A program made the translations under genes and the position numbers. Below, piece after piece: positions 38,180 to 48,900 of a stretch of 64,000 nt of DNA; within the stretch, counting starts at the first letter, position 1; each line of letters begins with the position of its first letter. Source of the DNA: Albula goreensis (lineage: Eukaryota; Chordata; Actinopteri; Albuliformes; Albulidae); assembly GCA_022829145.1 (NCBI GenBank), contig CM040764.1:13271670-13335669 (forward strand). The letters are read 5' to 3'. Below the pieces are notes generated by a model, which was not told the origin of the DNA, did not search any database, and saw only the letters and a list, made by a program, of their open reading frames with translations.

Positions 38180-38288
38180 TCAGACGCTACACATGATGAC
38201 GAAGGTGCCACCATTAAGATGGCAGTCGTCCTTTGGGGGTGTTTCCACTTCCAGGTCACAGTCCTCCAGTGATCCCTCAGAAAGTCCA
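38180..38288 (-). CDS. eif4e2: Candidate terminal coding exon of eif4e2
   Basis: It reads from acceptor ATTTTTAAG/TGG on the minus strand, in the phase required by exon 6 (two bases left over), through 35 codons to TGA. The product is acidic, with CDLEVETPPKDDC near its middle, and ends FVIMCSV. Downstream there is a minus-strand AATAAA at 37763-37768. It does not resemble the human terminal exon. It could also be a chance frame or belong to another gene. Confidence 0.4.
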
Positions 38289-39259
38289 CTTAAAAATATC
38301 TTTTTTATGTTTGTAAAATAACACTAATACTGTAATTAAAATACTGCACTACAGTAAAACAGTCTCGGTTTGCAGGACTGTCCATTTATTCATTAATTAT
38401 AGTCGTTAAGTCGCGGGAGCCTTTTCCTGCCGTATACAGTGTACCATCACAATAGTAATATCAGGAGCTGTGAACATGTAATATGACGACACACACGACT
38501 CTTTTCAAAGCTCTGAGTTTTGGTTTCTTTGTTTTCGTTTTTCTTGAAGGGTCTTGGACAGGTGTTGCCCATAACACAGCGGCTGAGATTTTAAATGTGC
38601 AGGCTCCCTTATGGATGAGGGAAAGCGAGAGAGAGAGCGCAGTCTTCTGTCTTCAGCCACACAGGCTTGCGTTTAGTGGCTGAAAGCCTCATCAAAGGGC
38701 AGTTGCGTGGTTTGTTTTCCCTATTGACTTGTCTGATCCTTGGCGCGGCTCTTGAGTGTTACAGGTAAGATTAAAATTGGTTCCACAAGCCACTGCAAAG
38801 CATGGTCTCTCTCTCTCTCTCTCTCTCTCTCGCTCTCTCTCTGAAACAGTGATGATGAAAATCCAGACTCTCCTCTGGGCTCTCCTCTTGACCCACAAGA
38901 TCACAAACACACATCTGATTTAGGGAAAGGTAGACAGACAACACACTCTTGTGATAGGAGAACAAGTGATAAAGTTCCTTCAATTAGCATACGAGCAATT
39001 GCAAAAATATATATATGGATTCTAGACTTGTGATACAGGTAAGAATGTGAAGAAATGGCTCATACCCTTGGCACACACTCACAGGATCTGGAATTAGCGC
39101 CCCCCACTGGCGTTCACCAGACCATGGAAATCTTCCCAGGCCCTGACCAATCAGGAACAAGTGAACAGAGACAGATGGTTAAACAGCAATGGACTGTTAC
39201 TTCCCAAGTTCAACTGTCCTGTTGTTTTTGTCACTTGCAAATGTGTGTGTGTGTGTGTA

Positions 39260-39291
<32 letters not shown>

Positions 39292-39345
39292 TGTGTATGT
39301 GTGTGTGTGTGTGTGTATGTGTGTGTATGTTTGTGTGTGTGTGTA

Positions 39346-39389
<44 letters not shown>

Positions 39390-42300
39390 TGTATGTGTGC
39401 GTGCGTGCGTGCGTGTGTGTGTGTGTGTGTATATGTGTGCGTGCGTGTGTGTGAGAGTGTGTGTATGTGTGTGTGTAAGGTAGAGTAAAGCGTACTTGAT
39501 GCTGTCAGTATGAGTCTTGTACTCCATGATGGTATTGGGTGGCAGGTTGAGGACCCTCCTCAGTGTATCTCTGATGCGGGCAGTGGTGGCCTGGTCACTG
39601 GCAGTCTTGTTCCAGATGGATATGATGTCCTCCTGAAAAACACAAACAAAGCATCCTCCATGGGGAAAAGCAAAGGCCAACAGTGACAATAACACAGCGA
39701 CAACTCAGCGCTTGTCTTCCAGACATCATTAACAGGGGCATATTTCACTGCCTAACAGCCTTCCAAATTTACTCATTTATGCCACTGCTGTAGCTTTGTC
39801 CTGGTGCAGTTTTAGATATGCACCTTACAGAGAGCTACAACAGCTCATTAAGGATTCAAAATTATGACCTTCTGGTCCATTACCTGAAACTACCACAATA
39901 CACAATCATTAGAGTGACTCTGAAGGGAAGTAATACTGACACATTCCTGAGATGGTGATGAGAATTTGGCTGGGGTTCAAGAAAACCATACGCTCATATG
40001 AAATTGGTTTAAATGAGAACTGAAGAGATCTGAATTCTTTCTGTCCCTGCCTTCCCCATCTGGTCTTGCTGGTCTATATTTACCAATGAGCCCCTCACAC
40101 AGAGAGAGCAGAGTCTTTGGGGGTTGGGGTGCATGGTTGCCAAATGTGGGTGTTACCTGGAAACGCACAGAAACCACGGCGCCGCAGATCTCCTCCCCAA
40201 CCATGAACTGCTCGCCCAGCATGGCCAGGATGAGGTTCTCCCAGCAGCGGGATGCCAGGCCCTTCCGCAGACGGATAATCCACTTTCCCCCACTCTTGTT
40301 GGCATCGTCCTGGGAGAGAGGGTAGAAGATAATGGGGCTCTCGGACACACATACACACACACACTCACAAACATTGGCCAACCTCCTTTCACAACATTTT
40401 ACTATAACCACTCAGTTTCATGTATGTTCAGTGTTGGTCCATCAATTTGCCCTGTAACTGGTTCGGCTGAACAGTTGGCCAGTTAGCCACATGTTTCCCT
40501 GAACCACTGCAGGAAACATTTGGGCAAAGAGCAGCACAGTTTTAAGCAAAAAAAAAAAAACAAAACCCCAAAAGAAAGCACTCCAAGCGTGGAGATTAAC
40601 ACCCTTAATTTAAATCGATCCAAGCATTTGTTGAACACTGTTAGCTGGCCAAAAATGCCATAGCTGCCACCCCACACTGCCACTGCCATGCCCACCTCCC
40701 ACATGGGTTTGATGCCCTCTTTGAAGAGGTGGAAGTCACTGTGTCCCGTAAGGTCACCGGGCCGGGTCATGTGACTGTAGAAGCGCCAGAACTGCTCCAC
40801 CTGGTGGAGAGAGACAGAAGTTACATAACCAGTTCCCAAACTCGGTCTCCTGGACCCACTGTGAAACATAACACGACACACAGGAATGGAACTGCTAAAC
40901 CTGTTAAGTTGCAAAATGGTGCCATCCAGTGGTGGAAATTGATAAGTACAATTAAAAAGTATGTTCAACTACTGTAGTACATTTTTTTTTATTTTGTTAT
41001 TCCTTTTTGGTGTTACTACATTTAAAGTATATATTGTAGAAATAAAACAATAAGAAAATAGTTTTATTACATACAATGACCTTGGGTAAATAGGTACTTT
41101 ATTATTACTTATCGTTGTGGTGGTAGTAGTACTAACTGAAATTGTATCAGTATTGTTATTCTTATTACTATGCTAGACTCACAGAGGCAAAACTCCCAAT
41201 CTGCTTGATGTTCTGCTCATAGCTCTGGGAGCTGGCGGGTCGACCCGGAGTCCGCCTCGAGTACCAGAAGGTGTAATTATACTGCAAGGGATGCTCCCCT
41301 GCCCCGGGCACAACTGTCTAGAGAGGGAGAAAAACTGTCCATCAAATAATGCCATCAAGCAGGCATCCAGCACTTACCCTGGGTCGGTGCAGCAGCATAA
41401 CTACTGTAACAATGCAATGCAAAGGTCATCTCCTGCACTGGTCTCTGCTCTGATTTCACCATTCACCAGTGTTAACGCTTCTAATGAAGCACTGAAGGAA
41501 TATAAGGCACCCTTATCTCCAGAAATAACTGTGCTGCGTCAGGCTCTGTTAGGTACACACACAGGCGTGCACATGCCCACATGTTAGCAGACACATGCTC
41601 ACACCTACGAATCTGCAGGAATGCAAACACGTCCACGCATTTGTACGCTTGTGCACACACCAACATACCTGTGCAAATCGACACACACTCATGTGCATGT
41701 ACACAGTTCCCTTTTAGCGTGCATTCTCAAATGCACACTTGCCCGCATACATGCACACATACCTTTGTGCAAACACACCCTCACGCTCATACACATATTT
41801 GGGGTTATGAACACGCCCACACTGCTGTGTGTGTTCTCTCTCACACACATACACACACAATATATTTCCATGTACACAAACATGCATACCAACACACTTG
41901 CATGCATGCATGCATTCACCTGTTTGCAGACAAACACCTTCAAGATCATATGCTTGCACACGCACATACACACACCTTTTTTTTGTTCTGATCCTTCTCC
42001 TCTTCCTCATTTTTTTCCTTTTCACACTCTTTCGGTGAGCCGCTGTCCTCGTTCTGATCGTGGTCCCCGCTGTCGTCATCTTTCAGACTGCAGGACACAG
42101 AAACCACTAACCTTTTGTCACACAGGCAAGTATATGTAGCCTACACATGCTCACACTTGCACTTTATCTCATTCTCTCTTACTCACACACACACACACAC
42201 ACACATACAGTACCTTCACCCCCCTTACATATCTGAGGTCTTGCCCCAGACTCTGCTGCTTAGCAGAGAAACACATTCCTGCCACTAGTCACCAGACATT

Positions 42301-43616
42301 CATGGACAACGTGTCGATTAGCATGGATCACACACAAAAACATTTTTTTTCATTACAATGAAATCTTCAAACTATGTTGCTACCACAGTGGTAGACAGTG
42401 TTTTTTTTTTTTACACCCTGCTTGATTCAATGTTCATAAGAACAGTATAAAAGAGCTTCATTTCTCCAGGGGGAAAGGGGAAGCTGATTTTAAAGCATTT
42501 CCTCTATGGGCAATATGGTTTTCTACATTGAGCCTACTGCTACTCCGTACTGTTATTGAAGGGTGCGTCAGTAGCGCCTAAAAAGGGGTGCAGTTACATA
42601 ATTATAAACTAGAAAAACCAATAACACACCAGTACTGTACATCTTATTAAAGCTCCAGGACAGGTTTAAGTAACGATCTTCATACAAACAGCCAAAAGGT
42701 CAATCCGAGCATCTCATTTGCCATCCAGAAACATTATCGTTAATGACTAAACTTCTGATTAAAATACATAGGTAATAATTTTTGCACAAGCAGGTTGACA
42801 TTATATTACTTACGAACTAACACTTGTTACCATTGCAATCTGCAACGTTAACTAGCTTTCCCCTTCTGTTTTAGATTGTCTGCAGAGTGTGCCTTGGGCA
42901 GATTCGCTTTCTGACTATTCTGGAAAGCCATTCAGCAACTGTTAAACTGCAGAACAAATATAAATTGTAGCCAGCTAGCTCGATTAGCATTTTTTTGTTT
43001 GCTTAACAGGCTAGCAAACTAGCTGTTAGCACTGTAAACTTTAAAGTGGCTTGTACAAGCCAGCCTACCGCTATGTTTAGACTCCTGCAATTTCAAGGAG
43101 AAGCATTTCACAACTGTTTCTGACAACGCTCAACATGTTAAGTGACGACTAATTACTTATGCAGTCTTTTCATGTCAACCGCTGCACTCCCTGCTTCGCA
43201 TGCATTCCACTAGTGCAGCTAGGGCAGAAGGGAGTTTCCAACCGAGTCCCATCGCACCTGCCGCTGCCTCTCATCGACTTATAAACCGGGGATTCGGCCA
43301 CGGCCTTATGGGCCTTGCTAGTTCAACCCCACTATTTTTTTACAGATTAAGACCGCATTGTAACAACGGACAATCAGCTGCAGTTTCGTGCTCCCCAACA
43401 ATACAAAAAACAGATGGCGTGGAACACATGACAGGCACTCGTGTGTGACCTCTGCCTATGCAAGACTGACGGAGACACGCCTCTTTCTTTACAACGAGAA
43501 CAACGCAGACAGCAAGCTAATTGTATTACAAATAATTTGCCAACACCAACGAAAGTGAATAATATACAGCATCTCAAAACGAGTCTCTTTACTCACGCGT
43601 CAAATTTGTTGTTCAT
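38180..43616 (-). CDS. eif4e2: eIF4E type 2 (4EHP) cap-binding protein
   Basis: Minus-strand exons: 43597-43616, 41976-42087, 41183-41317, 40696-40800, 40157-40309, 39496-39632 and a candidate last exon 38180-38288. The first six are firm: GT-AG sites, phases that close, and near-identity to human 4EHP, from MNNKFDALKDDDSGDHDQNE through HTDSI. Cap-pocket aromatics are seen in YTFWYSRR (tyrosine in the place of eIF4E Trp56) and KPMWEDDAN. 4EHP binds the mRNA cap but not eIF4G well, and represses translation with GIGYF proteins. The familiar last exon (MPGRLGPQRLL type) was not found downstream. The in-phase exon at 38180-38288 would give a 256-residue protein ending VIMCSV; I am only about 40 percent sure of it. 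If it is wrong, the gene still extends below 39496. Confidence 0.92.
38806..38842. repeat. CT microsatellite
   Basis: About 18 CT units with one CG interruption, inside the last presumed intron of eif4e2. It has no coding role. Confidence 0.9.
39095..39110 (-). promoter_or_regulatory. CTCF-like site
   Basis: The minus strand reads CCAGTGGGGGGCGCTA, one base from the CTCF core consensus. Prediction from motif only. It may instead be part of a short repeat. Confidence 0.35.
39240..39477. repeat. Long GT/CA microsatellite in eif4e2 intron 6
   Basis: About 240 bases of GT with TATGTG and GCGT interruptions. On the eif4e2 sense strand it is CA-rich and starts about 18 bases after the exon 6 donor. 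The frame of exon 6 stays open right through it. Confidence 0.95.
41551..41975. repeat. CA-rich region in eif4e2 intron 2
   Basis: Degenerate CA/CACG sequence. On the eif4e2 sense strand the intron opens GTGTGTGTATGTGCGTGTGC, so the donor is embedded in GU-rich sequence. Confidence 0.85.
42183..42207. repeat. CA microsatellite in eif4e2 intron 1
   Basis: About 12 CA units, no coding content. Confidence 0.9.
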
Positions 43617-43760
43617 TATTTTCTAGATGGGTGTCTGTCTCCGGAGTCTGACTACAGCCCCCTGAATTCCGCAGGAACAGCGGCGTGCACAAAGACGGGG
43701 GCGCGCATCGTGCGATGTTAGCGTGCATGGAGAGCGTACCGGTGGCACATTGAAGAAGTG
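43617..43760 (-). promoter_or_regulatory. eif4e2: Probable eif4e2 promoter and 5' UTR
   Basis: The 140 bases before the start codon contain a CpG-rich patch (43680-43745, GGGGGCGCGCATCGTGCGA). This is the usual type of promoter for a housekeeping translation factor. No TATA box is visible. The 3' end of capn10 lies only about 200 bases further upstream. Confidence 0.45.
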
Positions 43761-43924
43761 TCATCTTCAGACCCATGTAATTGTTTCACTGACAAGCTGT
43801 TTTTCCAAATTAACATTGCATAGTTTACAGTGCCTTTTGAAGCCTATAATCTTTAAATAGCCAAAATAATGGTTTAGGCACAATCTGCCGTTTGGTTGAC
43901 GTTAAAGAAAACTATGACATATGT

Positions 43925-45158
43925 ATTGGTAATTATTTTGTCATTTTATTATTCACAACAAAGAATTTTATACCTGCAGAGCATTCAGTTTACATAACTT
44001 AAAAGGAACAAACACAGTACAAAATTAATTCAAGTCATTTTTGAGTTAACTGTTAAACACACCTGTAAAAATTCCACAGTAGTTTTGTCAGTTACTGTTA
44101 TCTTACTTGGCTTTTCACAAAAATTTGCTTGGTTTTGATCATTTACTGTGCCACTTCACACAGGTGAAGAAAATACTGTAATGGGCAATAAACAAAGAAA
44201 CAAAAAAAACCACAAATGAATCACAGGTAAACAGAATCCATGTGTCATAGATTCAGATCTTGGAGACTGAACAAAAGCCAGGAAAAAGATAAAGCAGTAC
44301 TTCAGCTGAGTGAATCTTGCCTATTTCATCAGGCAAAAGCTTTTCAAATGACTATATTACATATAAATATATTATAATCTAGTCAGATCTATGGAAATAG
44401 GCAGGGAACTGTAGTAGTGAACAGCCAACTGGAACAGTCAGCACGGCATTATCTCAGTTCAACACAGCTCTCTTATATGAAAAACATCTTAAGTTGGAAA
44501 AGAAAAGACAGGGACCTGAAAATGAACCCAGCAAAGTAACCAAGAATACAGCAATTCAATGGTCCTTACAAAGCCAATCTATAAACAAGTGGAACAGCAT
44601 GTCTGTCTGAGCACTGTCACTGGTCTACCCCCAACCCCAAACTGAAACAAAATATCACAGGTGCCATTAAAGTACAGTGCTGGAGGTGCATCAATGTTTT
44701 GGTGGTTCCAAGGGGTTTCAGGGTCCCCAACACCACTCTTCCTCTCGCATTCATTTCAAAGGGCAGCACATCCCTCTAGTTCTGGTGCGGATGAGTGAAG
44801 TTGGGGGTCTGGGTCGGGGAGCCTCGGGTGCGGTTTCTCGCTCCCATTTCTAGAACCCCCCCCACCCCCAACCCACCCTGAGAGGGTCCATGAGTGGCAT
44901 CTTTGTTTGGGTGGTGGACGGGCGGCAGGGAGCGGGCCCCTTCAATCGGGCCTGTTTGTTTACAGCGCTGAGTCACGTCGCCTCCCATTAGTGCCGAGGC
45001 AGTGGACGGGCTGTGATGTACTAATCGCTACGGCCCGTCCTCTGTGGACAAATAAAGATTCTCTGGCTTCGTTTGCCCCTGGGGGAAGGGGGGCACTTTC
45101 ATCTCAGGCCAGGGGCGAACCCACGTCACCATCCAGTGGGGGGGTTGGTCTCCCAGCA
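43925..45158 (-). other. capn10: Probable capn10 3' UTR
   Basis: The first minus-strand AATAAA after the capn10 stop codon is at 43945-43950, giving a UTR of about 1.2 kb. No other coding exon is seen in this stretch; the plus-strand frames around 44907-45185 overlap GC-rich UTR and have no family match. Confidence 0.4.
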
Positions 45159-45889
45159 TTAGCTGTGCATCACAGAGATGTTTGAAACCTGCCGCAAAAG
45201 AGAGAGAGCGAAAGAGAAGAAGAAAGAGAGGTAAAAAGTCCTGTCATATTTTGTTTGGGCCTGCCCTATTTTTTCCTATTGGAATGTGCTGGTACCCACA
45301 ATGGTGGTGCCTGGATTCCCACATAAGAGGAATGGAGATGAGCTGCTTTGTTTTCTTCAGTTGGCGGTTTTACACAAAACTATACACAAACACATGCATT
45401 TGATCTCCATTGTGCTGGATAATCTATTTTTCCTTTTAAAAAGCACTGGTAATCCATTCTGTGGACATAATATTTTTTTATCATAAAGAACTCACCTCCT
45501 GTATGAATTGTCCTAAAGCCTCCTGGCTTCTCATGACTTTCCTGAACAAAAAAAAAACAAAACACCTTTGAGCTCTGCTGTTATTTTGTGACAGGTACTG
45601 TATGTGTAGTCATTCTGCAGGAAATTTCATTCAGCCTGCTTGTTTCCAGGGCAGTGTAATGGAGAGTGGTGTGGCTGGTGCTGTACCTGTGTATTTTGCG
45701 GGCCACGGTGATGGTGAAGTGGCCCTTGCACTCTGGCTGGTAGGTGGAGGGTACGATGACGTAGGTCCCAGGCACCAGGCTGCAGTGCAGGGTGACCTCC
45801 GGAGTGTAGCAGTGCGGCACACAGCTCGCCTGAGGCTCCTGATCCTGGGAGATCTGGGGGTCCACTGACCCCTCAGGAACCTGCGGCCC

Positions 45890-45920
<31 letters not shown>

Positions 45921-48900
45921 GCAAATACACAAACAAAACAGACAGACACACACACACACATATACATATATATACACACGCACACAGACACAAACATGCA
46001 TAAGCATACAGGCACAAACATATATTCAATATACAAGGACAAAATCACAAACAGGAATCAATAGATAAGCATGACGAAAAATGTAATGATGAAAAATGTA
46101 AACTAAAACTGAAAGTTTTGATTATTTTTAGCCCTGTTTAAGTCCCTGATTGGTTGGCTGTCTCTCTCACCTGATAGACGTGGAAGCCGATAGGCTGCAG
46201 GGCTTTGGCGGGGCAGTGCTGGCGCAGCGCAATCCGCGTGTTGGACTCGCTGGATTGGTAAGTGACGATGAGAGGCACGCGAGGGTTCATGTGGTGGGAT
46301 GGGAAGTTCCTGCTGCCCCCAGCGGAGATCCCTGGCACCCACTTACCTGGGAAGCGGCTGGTCTCCCACTCCCCGCCCAAACCAGCAGCGACAGGTGGCT
46401 CAGGGGCCTTCAGCGTGCTGTGGACAGACACAAACCCATGCCAATTTCAGGGGAGACAAGAGGTGTTTTCCACCTCAAAGACACACCTGCCGATAGAAGC
46501 CTCTCTCATTCCTTTACTGACTGCTCTGTGGATACATTATTGGCCAGTCTTTTCCGAAAACTAACAGTTGTATCTAACAGCAGTAGTAGTGGTACTTTAT
46601 TTATCCCAGCTGGGGAAAAGTCTGCTGTACCCACCTCAGAGATATGGGGGCAGAGGAGAAGACACGGAGCAGGAAGCTGGTCTCTGCACCCTGGAGGAAG
46701 GTGCTGGGGATGAGCAGGTGGTAACCTGCGCCCAGGTGAGTATGCAGGACCACCTCTCGCTCGTACGCGTGCCGGTGGGTGGAGGCACAGGGGTTTCTGT
46801 TCAGAGTCCGGGTCAGGTTAAGGTGCTTCTTCTCAACCTTATTAAAAGAACAAAACACACACACATATACACACCTCTGCCATGGAGCCAAAATGTTGAC
46901 CTTGAAAAAACATAAATGTTTTGTTTGTGACAACGATACTTGGTTCTGGACTAGCAAACGTTAATTTGACGCTGGGAGCACAGTAATGATATGTCCCCCA
47001 AGGATCTACCTTCCACATGTGGAGTCCAATGGCTTGGTAGTCCTGGTGCTGCTCAAGGTTGCCCTCGTGTGGATCTTCTATGTTACTGCGTCCCTGGAAG
47101 ACAGAGGTCTGTGTCCATCCTTTGTGCTGCAGCAAGGACACCAGTACCTCCCCAGGCTCATAGACCCGCAGCCAGAACTTGGGGTTGCTGCCAAAACCGC
47201 TGCTGTTACGACAACCACCAGCAGAGTGACCTTTAATCCAGCACCCCCCCATCTGCTGGCTGTAAGGTAGCTCTTTTCCTGTCGGAGAGATGGCCCGCTG
47301 TTATTGTAATCACTGGTCAGTGCAATACAGCCGACAGTCCACCAAATGGTTAATTTGTTTCAACAAAATTGAATCAGCATAAATCATTTTACGCAGGGTT
47401 AGCTGCTTTTGACTGAAATGTGGTCAGGGACACATCCACAAAGTACCTGTATAGATACTTTGAAGAAATCCTCGATCACTGATCGGATATCCCACCGTGA
47501 CCTCATCGATCTCCTTCAGGAGCTCGACCTCCTCAACCCAGAACTCTCCCTCCTGCGTGCGGCCGAGCAGATCTTGCGAGCAGCTAAGCTTCAGCTCTCC
47601 CCAGCCCTCTCCACTGTCAGGGCAGACAAAGACGATGCTCTAACTACCCTCTAAAGCAGCCATTCTCTCTCTGTGAATGTATAATATCCGTAAAGGTCTG
47701 AGACTAACTTTTTCACCAGTGAAGCTAAATTCAATACATGACAAGAAACACCAGCCAGCTCATACATTCAAGTCAAATTTGATACATTTTTTATGAGCCA
47801 AAGGGAAAATTTAGCGGTGTTTGGCCCCCAGGTGGTGGTAATTTTGGTGCCTCGCTGTCGTTCTCCTCTCAACGTTCCTTTGCTTTGTATGATTTAAGGC
47901 CACACTAATGTTCCTGAATACGGCATGAGGCGTGATATCTTTTACTCCTGTCATTTTTAAAAATACATTGTGGTCTAAGGCCATAGTACTTTTTTTAAAG
48001 AGCTGAGCATTTAATTTTAGGATAATGTCCAGGTAACATCTTGGAAGAGGACAAAAATTTGTTTAGAACTTAAGGAATTGCACCATGTAAACAAACCACA
48101 AGAAATTGGTTGAAGTGAACCCCCTAAATGTTTGACTGGAATAATACTGTGACAGCAGTATATTTAATGTAGACAATACACATAGAATAAGAAATATTCT
48201 AGGGGCCATTTTGAATTCACATGGTCAAGTTATCATGGATGGCACCTTAAGTGCGACTGGGCCAAAGGTCAGGAGTGTTTCACCTTAACATACCCCCCCC
48301 ACCTCTACCTCCATGTGCCCCCAGTACTCTTACACACCTCTCCTCCATGTGCCCCCAGTACTCTTACACACCTCTCCCTCCATGTGCCCCCAGTACCCTT
48401 ACACACCTCTACCTCCATGTGCCCCCAGTACCCCTTACACACCTCTCCCTCCATGTGCCCCCAGTACCCTTACACACCTCTACCTCCATGTCCATGTGTA
48501 CACACCTCTCTCCTCCATGTGCCCCCAGTACCCTTACACACCTCTCCCTCCATGTGCCCCCAGTACCCTTACACACCTCTCCCTCCATGTGCCCCCAGTA
48601 CCCTTACACACCTCTCCCTCCATGTGCCCCCAGTACCCTTACACACCTCTCCCTCCATGTGCCCCCAGTACCCTTACACACCTCTCCCTCCATGTGCCCC
48701 CAGTACACACACCTCCTCTCCATGTGCCCCCACACACCTCTCCCTCCATGTGCCCCCAGTACCCTTACACACCTCTCCCTCCATGTGCCCCCCCAGCAGC
48801 GTCGCCCCACGGGTTGCGGACTCTCAGCAGACGCAGGTGCCTGCCTGTCTCTGTACTCACTTCAGTCCACTCCATCACACTTAGAGCATGGTACTGCCCC

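Noticed and set aside
36071..39240. Search for the usual 4EHP terminal exon on the minus strand
   Set aside because: I looked for a frame resembling MPGRLGPQRLLFQN-type sequence and found none, so it is not annotated.
39055..39695. Cys-Val and His-Thr open frames over the GT/CA run
   Set aside because: Dinucleotide repeat artefacts. Only the eif4e2 exon 6 part (39496-39632) is coding.
41581..42139. Long His/Thr/Cys frames over 41.6-42.1 kb
   Set aside because: CA-repeat artefacts in eif4e2 introns overlapping exon 2 in antisense.
47251..47259. Acceptor TTACAG at 47260 for capn10 exon 7
   Set aside because: The phase does not fit exon 6. The upstream acceptor (exon start 47278) fits and adds residues that align with calpain-10.
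47409..47654. Plus-strand frame with an [23 protein letters not shown] helix
   Set aside because: It is the antisense of capn10 exon 6, which matches calpain-10 on the minus strand in the proper phase.
48305..48795. Possible CRISPR array (regular direct repeats)
   Set aside because: The repeats are contiguous with no unique spacers, and the setting is a vertebrate intron.
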